From the NCBI RefSeq assembly GCF_001642695.1, contig NZ_LWCC02000121.1, positions 1 through 34,298 of the forward strand: a stretch of DNA of 34,298 bases, given 5' to 3'. Position numbers and translations under genes: made by a program. Below the pieces are notes generated by a model. That model did no database searches. It worked only from the letters and a program-made list of their open reading frames with translations, and had not been told where the DNA came from. Source of the DNA: Streptomyces chilikensis. GTDB taxonomy: Bacteria; Actinomycetota; Actinomycetes; Streptomycetales; Streptomycetaceae. Shown here one piece after another: positions 8,156 through 15,427 of this stretch (position 1 is the stretch's first letter; each line of letters opens with the position of its first letter).

Positions 8156-8698
8156 TTACAGCGGGACGTGTGCGGACGGCCGTGTCCGGCTCTCTCGTGC
8201 ACAGGGCACCGGGTCCTCCGCCGCGGACATCGACGCGGGGGATTCGGCGGAGGGGCCGGCAGGACGCCGCCGGAAGATGCTGTGCAGGATCATGCTGAAC
8301 ACGACCGTCCCGTCGGGGGCCACCAGCTCGCAGCGCGGCTGGACGATGCCGGTGGCGGGATTGCCGAGCGAGGGGCGCGATCCGAGGATCCGGATGCGCG
8401 CGGTGAGGGTGTCGCCCGGGCGCACGGGCCGGTGGTAGCGGATCTCGTCGATGCCCGGCGACCCGGTGCAGGCGCTGTAGGCGAGGAGCCCGTCGACGTA
8501 GCGCCGCATGAAGAGCGCCGAGGTGTGGAAGCCGCTGGCGATCAGCCCTCCGAAGGGCGACTGCTTCGCCTGCTCGGGGTCGATGTGGAAGGGCTGCGGG
8601 TCGTAGCGCCGCGCGAACTCCAGTACCTCCTCCTCGGTGACGGTGACGGTGCCCAGCTCGTGGATGTCACCGGTGCGGAAGTCCTCGAAGTAGCGCAT
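8156..8698 (-). CDS. MaoC-like hotdog-fold dehydratase/hydratase
   Basis: A 180-residue protein with a MaoC-type (R)-hydratase hotdog: MRYFEDFRTGDIHELGTVTVTEEE, then the active-site helix YDPQPFHIDPEQAKQSPFGGLIASG (Asp and His near residues 33-39), and IRYHRPVRPGDTLTARIRI. The last 40 residues are a low-complexity tail. The ATG at 8698 has CAGGGGG 6 nt upstream and a promoter 45-75 bp upstream, so it is probably the first gene of the operon that runs down to metH. In this family enzymes add or remove water across a thioester enoyl; here the substrate may be a carrier-bound acyl or aminoacyl group. Inference only. Confidence 0.85.
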   Translation of the reverse strand: MRYFEDFRTGDIHELGTVTVTEEEVLEFARRYDPQPFHIDPEQAKQSPFGGLIASGFHTSALFMRRYVDGLLAYSACTGSPGIDEIRYHRPVRPGDTLTARIRILGSRPSLGNPATGIVQPRCELVAPDGTVVFSMILHSIFRRRPAGPSAESPASMSAAEDPVPCARESRTRPSAHVPL

Positions 8699-8741
8699 GA
8701 ACGCCCCCTGGAGCCGGAGAGAAGATCTCTTGACGTACTAC

Positions 8742-8771
8742 AATCTACGAACCTCCCGTTTATTTTGTCAA
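8742..8771 (-). promoter_or_regulatory. Sigma-70-like promoter of the biosynthetic operon
   Basis: In an AT-rich gap of 80 bp, on the minus strand: TTGACA at 8771-8766 as -35, an 18-bp spacer, and TAGATT at 8747-8742 as -10. The predicted transcript starts near 8735, about 37 nt before the MaoC-like ATG. The -35 matches consensus exactly, which is uncommon in Streptomyces. A second TTGAC in the opposite direction at 8730-8734 makes a spaced inverted repeat. Confidence 0.6.
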
Positions 8772-8778
8772 TCCAAAT

Positions 8779-9951
8779 CTATGGACGGCCCAAAGCTTGC
8801 TCGATGTCGCGCCAGAGATCGTCCGGGTGCTCGATGCCCACCGACATCCGCACCGTTCCCGCACCGATGCCGGCCGCCGCCAGCGCCTCCTCCCCCAGCT
8901 CCCGGTGCGATGTCGACGCCGGGTGCGCGACCAGCGTCTCCACGCCGCCCAGCGACAGGGCGAGCCGGGCGAGCCGCACCCGTTCGATGAACGCGCGTCC
9001 GGCCGCCCGGCCGCCGGCGAGCTCGAAGGAGACCATGCCGCCGCCTCCCGACAGCACCTTGCGCGCCAGGTCGTACGTGGGATGGCCGGGAAGCCAGGGC
9101 CAGTGCACGGCGGTGACCCGCTCGTGCTCCGCGAGCCGACCGGCCAGCAGTTGCGCGCCCGCACAGTGCTGCCGCATCCGCAACGGCAGTGACGGCAGCC
9201 CGCGCAGGGTCAGCCAGGCCGCGAACGGATCGGCGCAGGCGCCGAGTTCGACGGTCCGCGGCCATACCCGGTCGCGCAACTCCCCATCGGCGAAAACGGC
9301 CACCCCGCCCAGCACGTCGGAGTGGCCTGCCAGGTACTTGGTCGTCGAGTGCACGACCACGTCGGCGCCGTGCTCCAAGGGACGGCACAGCACGGGCGAC
9401 GCGAGCGAGTTGTCCACCACGCTCACCACGCCGTGCCGCCGAGCGGCCGCCAGCAGGCCGGGCAGGTCGGGCACCCGCCCGGTCGGATTGGCGATGGTCT
9501 CCAGGTGCAGTACCCGAGTGGTGGGCCGGACGAGCCGCTCGAACTCGGCCACGTCGTCGCCGCGTACGTACTCCACCTCTACGCCGTACCGCCCGGCGAG
9601 GTCCGACAGCACGGCGTACGTACCGCCGTACAGACAGCGCTGTGCCACCACGTGGTCACCTGGCCGCAGCAGCGCCAGCAGCACACCGCTGATCGCCCCC
9701 ATCCCGGACGCGAAAGCGATCGCGGCGGCTCCGCCCTCCAGACCTGCGAGCGTGTGTTCCAGGGCCCGTACGGTCGGGTTGCCGCGCCGCGAGTAGACGT
9801 AGGGGCCGTCCGGTCCGGCCATGGCGTCGGCGAGTGCGTCGGCGGAGTCGAAGGCGAAGGCCGAGGACTGGACGATGGGCACGCTCAAGGGCCGGCTGTC
9901 GCCCGGCACGGGGTCGCCGAGGACGTGCACGGCGCGGGTCTGTATGTCCAT
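8779..9951 (-). CDS. Cystathionine gamma-synthase/methionine gamma-lyase family PLP enzyme
   Basis: 390 residues, fold type I PLP enzyme of the trans-sulfuration family. Motifs: YSRRGNPTVRALE, FASGMGAISGV, the substrate/PLP region VVDNSLASPVL, the PLP lysine in HSTTKYLAGHSDVLGG, and the C-terminal SLGGVETLVAHPASTSH. Upstream codons are open to 9972 with a TTG, but the ATG at 9951 has GGAGGAG with 8 nt spacing and is the start. Members catalyse gamma-replacement on activated homoserines or beta/gamma-elimination. In this cluster it could build a substituted homoserine precursor or handle homocysteine. It precedes the operon promoter and may be its own transcription unit. Exact reaction cannot be read. 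Confidence 0.9.
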   Translation of the reverse strand: MDIQTRAVHVLGDPVPGDSRPLSVPIVQSSAFAFDSADALADAMAGPDGPYVYSRRGNPTVRALEHTLAGLEGGAAAIAFASGMGAISGVLLALLRPGDHVVAQRCLYGGTYAVLSDLAGRYGVEVEYVRGDDVAEFERLVRPTTRVLHLETIANPTGRVPDLPGLLAAARRHGVVSVVDNSLASPVLCRPLEHGADVVVHSTTKYLAGHSDVLGGVAVFADGELRDRVWPRTVELGACADPFAAWLTLRGLPSLPLRMRQHCAGAQLLAGRLAEHERVTAVHWPWLPGHPTYDLARKVLSGGGGMVSFELAGGRAAGRAFIERVRLARLALSLGGVETLVAHPASTSHRELGEEALAAAGIGAGTVRMSVGIEHPDDLWRDIEQALGRP

Positions 9952-9977
9952 GGACGGTGCTCCTCCGTTCAAGACTC

Positions 9978-10019
9978 AGGGCCGCCCGGCGTCCCGGTTT
10001 CCCGGTGCCGGACGGCCCT
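9978..10019 (-). terminator. Probable terminator after the DHA2 exporter
   Basis: Arms 9978-9990 and 10007-10019 pair over 13 bp with one mismatch, loop 16 nt. It lies 74 bp beyond the exporter stop, in the gap before the PLP enzyme, so the exporter is probably a separate transcription unit. No strong T-run follows, as is common in Streptomyces. Confidence 0.5.
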
Positions 10020-10092
10020 TCGGATGTTCTCTTTCCTGCGGGACGGCGGTGCCGCGGTGACGCCTCCGCCTGCCCACCGGACGACCGGCCCG

Positions 10093-11535
10093 TCAGACGC
10101 CGGCCCGCTCGCCCTGCGCCGCCGGGGCGGTGTCGGCCTGCGGCGCGGCAGCGGTCTCGTCACCGCGCATCGTCAGCAGGGTGATCAGCCCGCCCGCCGC
10201 GGCGATCACGGCGGCCCAGACGAACGCCGCGCTGAAGCCGTCCGTCAGGGCGGGCAGGTCGCCCAGCCGGCCGGCGCCCTGGGAGGTGGCCACCGCGGTC
10301 AGCGCCGCGAGACCCAGCGCCGACCCCACCTGGTAGGTGGTGTTGACGATGCCGGACGCCAGGCCTGCCTGCTCCTGCGGAGCACCGGACATCGCGGCCA
10401 TCATCGCCGGAATGTAGGCGAGCGACATGCCGAGCGCGGCGACCAGCGACGCGGGCAGCACGTCGACCACGAAGGTGCCGGTGGGCTCGACGGCGGACAG
10501 CCACACCAGCCCGGCCGCGAGGACCAGCAGACCGCCGCCGATCAGCGGCTTGGCGCCGAACTTGGCCATCAGCTTCGCCGTGATCACCGTCATGAAGATC
10601 ATCAGCAGGCCGGTCATCGGCAGCAGTGCGGCACCGGAGGCGAATGCTCCGTAACCGAGCACCTGCTGGAGGTACAGGTTGAGGAAGTACCACATGGGGA
10701 TCCACGCGGCGCCGAGCAGCGTCATCGCCAGGTTGGCCGAGCCGAGCCGCGGGACGCGCCAGATACCGAGCGGCATCAGCGGCTCGCGCACCGTCTTCTG
10801 GATCACGAAGAAGAGCGCGAGCAGCGCGGCGGCACCGACCAGCTGGAAGACGGTGCCGGTGGAGGTCCAGCCGACCTCCGGCGCCCGGACGATGGCGAAC
10901 ACGGCAAGCGCCAGACCGGCGGTCACCGCCACGGCTCCGAGCACGTCGACGGCGCCGCGGCGGCTGTCGACGGCGGGCAGGAGCTTGGTGGCGGCGAGGG
11001 TGGCCACACCGATCGGGACGTAGAGGATGAAGATCCACGGCCAGCTCAGCCACTCGGTGAACACCCCACCGAGGAACACGCCGGCCGTGCCGCCCGCGGG
11101 GGCGGCGGCGCCGTAGAGCGCCATGGCCTTGCCGAGCTCCTTCGGGTCGTGCGCGAAGAGCATCATGAGCAGCGTCATGGCCGAGGGCGCGATCAGCGCA
11201 CCGCCCACGCCCTGGACGGCGCGACCGACGATCTCCACCCAGGCCGTCTGCGCAGCGGCCGCGACGACCGAGCCCGCGATCAGCACGACCCAGCCGGTGT
11301 TGAAGACCTTGCGCGCGCCGAGCAGGTCGGAGAGGCGACCACCGAGCAGCAGCAGCCCGCCGAAGGCGATGACGTACGCGTTGAAGACCCACTGCAGCTC
11401 GCCCTGCGAGAAGCCGAGGTCCTTCTGCATCTCGGGGAGCGCCACCCCGATGATTGACGTGTCCATGATAACCATGAACTGAGCGGCGGCGAGCACGACC
11501 AGTGCCCACCAGCGCCGGGGATTGACGGCTGACAT
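10093..11535 (-). CDS. DHA2-type MFS efflux transporter (14 TM)
   Basis: 480 residues with the DHA2 drug:H+ antiporter pattern: first helix with MDTSIIGVALPEMQKDLG, motif A-like GGRLSDLLGARKVFN between TM2 and TM3, and GPAAPAGG-type motif C region (AAAPAGGTAGVFLGG) in TM5; about 14 hydrophobic segments and a polar Ala-rich tail. Located in the inner membrane. ATG at 11535 with AAAGGG upstream. Two CsoR-like palindromes lie within 75 bp of the start, so it appears metal- or thiol-regulated. Position between the biosynthetic genes and the metal island makes it either the exporter of the cluster product or part of the stress response, perhaps both. Confidence 0.9.
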   Translation of the reverse strand: MSAVNPRRWWALVVLAAAQFMVIMDTSIIGVALPEMQKDLGFSQGELQWVFNAYVIAFGGLLLLGGRLSDLLGARKVFNTGWVVLIAGSVVAAAAQTAWVEIVGRAVQGVGGALIAPSAMTLLMMLFAHDPKELGKAMALYGAAAPAGGTAGVFLGGVFTEWLSWPWIFILYVPIGVATLAATKLLPAVDSRRGAVDVLGAVAVTAGLALAVFAIVRAPEVGWTSTGTVFQLVGAAALLALFFVIQKTVREPLMPLGIWRVPRLGSANLAMTLLGAAWIPMWYFLNLYLQQVLGYGAFASGAALLPMTGLLMIFMTVITAKLMAKFGAKPLIGGGLLVLAAGLVWLSAVEPTGTFVVDVLPASLVAALGMSLAYIPAMMAAMSGAPQEQAGLASGIVNTTYQVGSALGLAALTAVATSQGAGRLGDLPALTDGFSAAFVWAAVIAAAGGLITLLTMRGDETAAAPQADTAPAAQGERAGV

Positions 11536-11555
11536 GGGTTCACCCTTTCTCTAAC

Positions 11556-11572
11556 ATACCCCTGGGGGGTAC
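11556..11572. promoter_or_regulatory. CsoR-like operator, box 1 (MFS gene)
   Basis: 17-bp near palindrome ATACCCCTGGGGGGTAC, ending 21 bp before the MFS start codon. Resembles the C/G-tract dyads bound by CsoR-family repressors. Confidence 0.65.
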
Positions 11573-11591
11573 CCGGTGACTGCACCGTAGC

Positions 11592-11608
11592 ATACCCATG
11601 GGGGGTAT
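11592..11608. promoter_or_regulatory. CsoR-like operator, box 2 (MFS gene)
   Basis: 17-bp near palindrome ATACCCATGGGGGGTAT, centre 36 bp from box 1. The pair would place two repressor assemblies over the MFS promoter. Confidence 0.65.
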
Positions 11609-11639
11609 GTAAGAGAGCGGGTTGGCGGGCACGGAAAGC

Positions 11640-12230
11640 TTGAGGGCCAGTCACGTCGGGGTGGAAAACGCTCAAGGCTCCCGGCAGACGCGTAGGCGCT
11701 GGAAGTCGTGCAGCCGGGCGCTGGTGCACCCAACGACCCACCGGTGCGCTCCGAGCCCCGAGCCGTACGAGCACCACGTGCGGCAGGCACCGCGGTGGCC
11801 CTACCCGGCCCACAACCGAAGGGGCTTGGCGAGGAAGGGCGGCAACCGCTTGACGTCGTTGCGGTTTCCGCCGGTCAGCGACACCGCGAGCGGGATGCCC
11901 TGCCCGTCGACGAGGAAGTGGCGCTTGCCGCCCGGACGTGCGCGGTCGACCGGACCGGGTCCGCTTCCGGGCCTCGCCGAGCAGCCCTCACGTGGCTGGA
12001 GTCGAGCACGGTCCGGGACCGGTCGAACCGCTTCGCCGCCCGCGACTTCTCCAGCAGGACGACGTGACGGCCGGCCGCCTCCGGCACGTCACGCCGGAGC
12101 CGGAACCGAACCGAGCTCCTGGGACAGGTACTCCCACTGGATACCGGTGGGCAGGACGAAGAGGATCCCGCACCGCGTCCGCCGGCCGGGAAACACCGTG
12201 ACCCCATCCGTCGTCCGGAAGGCGCCGCAT
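11640..12230 (-). mobile_element. Decayed IS5-family transposase remnant
   Basis: Minus-strand conceptual translation, jumping between frames, shows successive pieces of an IS5-type DDE transposase: CGILFVLPTGIQWEYLSQELG (about 12165-12100), LLEKSRAAKRFDRSRTVLDSSHVRAARRG (about 12063-11977), then GIPLAVSLTGGNRNDVKRLPPFLAKPL (about 11905-11825), and near the end RLHDFQRLRVC (about 11717-11685). Several stops and frameshifts and an internal deletion between the third and fourth pieces leave no intact ORF. I could not identify terminal inverted repeats. It is a fossil, at the left border of the metal island. Confidence 0.75.
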
Positions 12231-12293
12231 GGTGACGGAACGACGGCACCGTGGCGGGCGCAGGTCACCGGCTTCGGCTGCTTCGGCGATCAG

Positions 12294-12522
12294 ATGCCGG
12301 TGAGCGGCCTTGTGCGGTCCCTCGGCACGGTGTGGGGGTTGCCGCGCCACCACTGGGTCATCGCGAAGCTCCTGATCACTGTGATCGCGACTGTTTTGCC
12401 GTTGGTCCACACGCAGCCGTGTGGCCACCTCGCGGACGCGGTCACACGGGCGGCTCTTACGGACGGCGGGGTGGAGGGCGTGCGCGTCCGACTGATCGCG
12501 GACGCGGCCGCCGCTCCGCCGG
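12294..12522 (+). pseudogene. Truncated membrane-protein gene (DUF2269-like fragment)
   Basis: Plus-strand frame containing SLGTVWGLPRHHWVIAKLLITVIATVLPLVHTQ followed by HLADAV and GVRVRLIADAAAA. This matches from memory the C-terminal half of small Streptomyces four-helix membrane proteins (DUF2269-like: SLGT-WGL-RH-WV-KLLLTV-ATVVLL). The N-terminal half is absent; the fragment abuts the IS remnant, so the insertion may have cut the gene. Beyond about 12522 the frame degenerates into low-complexity sequence. No start signal. I consider it a relic. Confidence 0.55.
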
Positions 12523-12540
12523 CGCCGCCCGGTTCATGCG

Positions 12541-12576
12541 GCGGGGCACGGGCCCCGGGTGGAGGCCGTGCCCCGC
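12541..12576 (-). terminator. Rho-independent terminator after the AhpD-like gene
   Basis: Perfect 11-bp arms (GCGGGGCACGG at 12541-12551 and its complement at 12566-12576), 14-nt loop, 20 bp beyond the stop of the minus-strand AhpD-like gene. Confidence 0.75.
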
Positions 12577-12596
12577 GGGTACGGGCGGGAACGTCC

Positions 12597-13127
12597 CTAG
12601 GCGCCGGTGTCGCTCTCCGGGGCGAGGCCGGCGAGCAGGTTGAAGGCGCCGGTGAGGATGTTGAGGGCGACGACGCCGACGACGTCGGCTATCGCGCGGT
12701 CGCTGTAGCCGTGTTCACGCAGCGCGACGACCTGTTCGTCGGTGATCGACGTCGGTTCGCGGTAGACCTGGAGGGCGAGGGCGATGACCGCCGCGATTGC
12801 GGGATCGGCCGAGGTGCCCTCGTGGGCTCGCTCGATCTCTTCCTCGTCCACCCCCAGGGCGCGGGCGGCACCGGCATGCGCGTCGAGGCACAGCCCGCAT
12901 CCCTGCAGGGCCTGGACGGCGATCGAGATCCGTTCGCTGATCCTGCGGTCGAGTTTGGCTCGCCCCATGGCCCGGCTGAGCTGGAGGTAGCCGCCCAGTA
13001 CGGCCGGCGAATGCGCCATCGTGGAGACCATGTCGCCGATCCGGCCATGGCGGGAGACCAGGTCGGCGAGGAGGTCGCGCGAGGCGCCGACCGCCGTGTC
13101 GGGCGTGAGTCGGGTCAGGCGGGGCAT
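12597..13127 (-). CDS. AhpD-like carboxymuconolactone decarboxylase family protein
   Basis: 176 residues, MPRLTRLTPDTAVGASRDLLADL at the N-terminus. The redox centre CGLCLDAH (CxxC followed by His) preceded by an ISIAVQALQG helix is the AhpD-type alkylhydroperoxidase core, and a second CMD-like helical repeat GYSDRAIADVVGVVALN follows. The ATG at 13127 has AAGGAG 6 nt upstream; 27 open codons before it lack support. It is likely cotranscribed with the His-rich protein gene upstream (108-bp gap, same strand), which carries a CsoR-like box. A role in peroxide or thiol stress accompanying metal stress is plausible but not demonstrated. Confidence 0.85.
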   Translation of the reverse strand: MPRLTRLTPDTAVGASRDLLADLVSRHGRIGDMVSTMAHSPAVLGGYLQLSRAMGRAKLDRRISERISIAVQALQGCGLCLDAHAGAARALGVDEEEIERAHEGTSADPAIAAVIALALQVYREPTSITDEQVVALREHGYSDRAIADVVGVVALNILTGAFNLLAGLAPESDTGA

Positions 13128-13235
13128 GACGCTCCTTCCGAAGGGGGAATCGTGCTGGGGCCGGTGGGCTCGACGGGGTGGGCGTTCCCTGGCCGGGCCG
13201 TGCGCCACGTCAGCGGATCAACGGCGTCCACGCGG

Positions 13236-14078
13236 TCAGTGGTGTGCGTGGTCGCCGCGGTGGTGGCTCCTGTGCTCGGGTGCCGCCTGGGGTGCCGCGT
13301 CCGAGCGGGGAGTGGCCGCGGTGGTCCGCACCGTGAACTCGGCCGTCCGGACGACGTCGTCGTGCTGGAAGTCCAGGTACAGGCGGTAGGTGCCGGCCGA
13401 AGGCGCGACCGCCGTGAAGGCGATCTCGGGTCCCGGTGCGGTGGTGCCGTCACCGGGTCCACCTTCGGGGTGGACGTGAAGGTAACCCAGGTCACCGACC
13501 CGCAGTGCCACCAGGTGTCCGTACGCGGCCAGGTAGGGCTGCAGGTCGATGACGGGGTGGCCGTTCCGGCTGACGGTGAGGGTCAGCTCGCTCGCCCTGC
13601 CCGGCAGGAGTTCGCCGTCGAGCGCGACGGTGTACTCGCCGGTCCGCGCGGTCCTGGTGGCCTCGGGGAGCGGCCGAGGGTCGTACGGCCCGGCGACCGC
13701 GACGTCGATGCCCAGCGTCATGGTCCCGTCGTGGCCGGCCGGGTGGATGTCGGCGAAGAACCTCCAGTCCCCCGGTTCCAGGGCCAGTTCGGCGCTCCAG
13801 GTGCCCTTCCCGTCCATCACCGGGTGCACGTGCTGGAACCCGGACGTGTCGCGCCGGACGGCGATGAAGTGCAGTTCTCTCTCGTGCTCGGACATGAACT
13901 CGGTCACCGCCTGCCCGTCGGGGCCGATCACCCGGAAGCTGACCGGCTGCACGCCGGCGGTGAGGATCGTCGAGTCGACCTCGAGGGTGTACCCGTTCTC
14001 GGAGACCGACAGCCCGCCGGGCCGGGCTCCGCCGTGGACACCGTGGTCGGTCTGGTCGTGGCCGGAGTGATCCCTCAT
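13236..14078 (-). CDS. His-rich beta-sandwich protein, probable copper-associated
   Basis: 280 residues. Both ends are histidine-rich (MRDHSGHDQTDHGVHGG at the start, HRSHHRGDHAHH at the end), and the middle has two beta-rich repeats, each containing HVHP-type motifs (FQHVHPVMDGKGTWSA near residue 86; YLHVHPEGGPGDG near 215) and a WRFFADIHPAGH / YRLYLDFQHDD pair. This resembles FixH/YtkA- or CopC-like immunoglobulin folds seen in actinobacterial copper loci. No signal peptide or TM segment is visible, so it is probably cytosolic unless the start is elsewhere; ATG at 14078 has GGAG upstream. A CsoR-like perfect palindrome lies 64 bp upstream. Metal binding is inferred from composition. Confidence 0.75.
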   Translation of the reverse strand: MRDHSGHDQTDHGVHGGARPGGLSVSENGYTLEVDSTILTAGVQPVSFRVIGPDGQAVTEFMSEHERELHFIAVRRDTSGFQHVHPVMDGKGTWSAELALEPGDWRFFADIHPAGHDGTMTLGIDVAVAGPYDPRPLPEATRTARTGEYTVALDGELLPGRASELTLTVSRNGHPVIDLQPYLAAYGHLVALRVGDLGYLHVHPEGGPGDGTTAPGPEIAFTAVAPSAGTYRLYLDFQHDDVVRTAEFTVRTTAATPRSDAAPQAAPEHRSHHRGDHAHH

Positions 14079-14141
14079 GACATCTCCAATGACGTGATGT
14101 GCCCTCTGGCGTCGTCCGCTCAGGACGTCGATCACAACCGT

Positions 14142-14158
14142 ATACCCCCTGGGGGTAT
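14142..14158. promoter_or_regulatory. CsoR-like operator, box 3
   Basis: Perfect 17-bp palindrome ATACCCCC-T-GGGGGTAT, 64 bp upstream of the His-rich protein ATG. It is the best consensus copy together with box 4. Confidence 0.75.
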
Positions 14159-14561
14159 TTTCGCTCGCTGAACGAGGTCTCGCGGGAGGACGTGGCGAAG
14201 TGGATCCACGGGGTGGAGTCACCCACCCGCCGACGCCGTGACGTCGGCGTGCCGACCGCGGCGCCCCCGGTGGCGTCCGCCGCGGTCGGGCGGCTGAACG
14301 GAGCGGTCCGTCCGCAGACGCGCGGCAGAGGAAGCGACCGGAAGGACGGCGACTTCCTACGGGAGGGACCGCGGCGACAGTGCTGACGGCTCGTCCAATC
14401 GCCCGCCTGCGGCCCGTCACGCAGCCCGGCGTGTCGCGGGCTCATACGCGTCCGGACCGGCCGGCCTCGGCCGTCACGCCCTGGCCCACCGGCCACACGG
14501 CGTGCGGAACGAGGGCGTCGCCCCCGCGGACGCGTGCGAACACGGCCGCGCGCGGCCGGGG
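14159..14561. other. Gap without a recognised gene
   Basis: About 400 bp between box 3 and the DUF4396 terminator. A plus-strand frame contains LNEVSREDVAKWIHGV, faintly like the N-terminus of a tyrosine recombinase, but the rest is not recognisable and has no start. I see no convincing coding region. Confidence 0.4.
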
Positions 14562-14588
14562 CGGCCTCTTCGGCGGCCGAAGAGGCCG
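14562..14588 (-). terminator. Strong hairpin terminator after DUF4396
   Basis: Perfect 27-bp dyad with 13-bp arms around a single base (arms begin CGGCCTCTTCGGC), located 23 bp past the stop of the minus-strand DUF4396 gene. Confidence 0.7.
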
Positions 14589-14611
14589 ACCCGGCGCCGC
14601 GCCGATGCGGA

Positions 14612-15151
14612 TCAGTGGTAGGCGTGGACGACCGCGTGCCCTTTGCCGCGGCCGATCATCCACTTGTTCACCGGGGTGGTGATCACGAACGCCACGGCGA
14701 AGCCGCCGAGCAGCGCCGCCCAGAACAGCGCGTCCGACAGATGAGCGTCCATCGCACCGGGCGTCAGGGCGATGATCGCGTTGTCGACCAGTTCCATGAC
14801 CGCGATGGAGACCGTGTCGGCCGCCAGCGCCACCTTGACCGCCGCCTTGAGGGACAACCCGGCCCGGACCACCGCGAACAGCGTGAAGGAGTAACCGAAG
14901 AGGAACGCCAGGCCGATCGCCAGGACCATCGTCGGCACGTTCCCCCACAGCAGCGCGGTGCCGATGACCATGCCGAGGATCTCACCGACGGCGCACCCGG
15001 TGAGGCAGTGCAGCGTCGCCTTCACCGCCGTCGGCCAGGACGCGCCGTGTCCGTGTCCGTGATGCTCCGCGTGGCTGTCGTGGTGACCGCCGGCGCCCGC
15101 AGGGGTGGTGTGGCCGTGCGTGCTGCTCGTGTGGTGCGTTCCGTGGTCCAT
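14612..15151 (-). CDS. DUF4396 membrane protein with His-rich N-terminus
   Basis: 179 residues. The first 45 are histidine-rich (HGTHHTSSTHGHT, HHDSHAEHHGHGHG), a likely metal-binding lead. Four hydrophobic helices follow: TLHCLTGCAVGEILGMVIGTAL, VLAIGLAFLFGYSFTLFAVV, a VALAADTVSIAVMELVD segment and ALFWAALLGGFAVAFVIT. This is the DUF4396 architecture, often found near copper-resistance genes. An ATG at 15160 is 9 nt upstream in frame, but GGAG touches it directly; with the ATG at 15151 the spacing is 9 nt, so I prefer the latter. A perfect CsoR-like box lies about 60 bp upstream. Function is unknown. Confidence 0.83.
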   Translation of the reverse strand: MDHGTHHTSSTHGHTTPAGAGGHHDSHAEHHGHGHGASWPTAVKATLHCLTGCAVGEILGMVIGTALLWGNVPTMVLAIGLAFLFGYSFTLFAVVRAGLSLKAAVKVALAADTVSIAVMELVDNAIIALTPGAMDAHLSDALFWAALLGGFAVAFVITTPVNKWMIGRGKGHAVVHAYH

Positions 15152-15209
15152 GACCGTCATCTCCGTTCGGCTCTCCAGAGTGGCCGGTGCGGCTCACACC
15201 TCGAAACAT

Positions 15210-15226
15210 ATACCCCCAGGGGGTAT
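15210..15226. promoter_or_regulatory. CsoR-like operator, box 4
   Basis: Perfect 17-bp palindrome ATACCCCC-A-GGGGGTAT upstream of the DUF4396 gene. The divergent DUF6153 gene starts about 200 bp away on the other side, so control of both is possible. Confidence 0.75.
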
Positions 15227-15427
15227 GGTTTCAATGATATTCACCATCCATCGTCGGCCAAGTGGGGCGTCCCCGCCGTGCGCAGACACCGTTTCCGAAG
15301 CCTCCTTCGCCCCGAACACCCTGGCCCTGGACCGCACCTCACCGCTCCGCCGCCTCTGGCGCATGACGCAAGCACTGTCGCAGGTGTCGGGGAGCGGAGG
15401 AGATCGGTTCCGGCGGCAGCCCTTACC

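Noticed and set aside
8730-8765. Plus-strand promoter starting at TTGACG
   Set aside because: No acceptable -10 at the right distance and no plus-strand gene downstream.
11622-14171. 849-codon plus-strand open frame
   Set aside because: Mostly antisense to the AhpD-like and His-rich protein genes; only the short 12294-12522 stretch has homology.
14099-14386. Possible recombinase fragment (SREDVAKWIHGV)
   Set aside because: One short resemblance only, no catalytic Arg/His/Tyr region and no attachment repeat.
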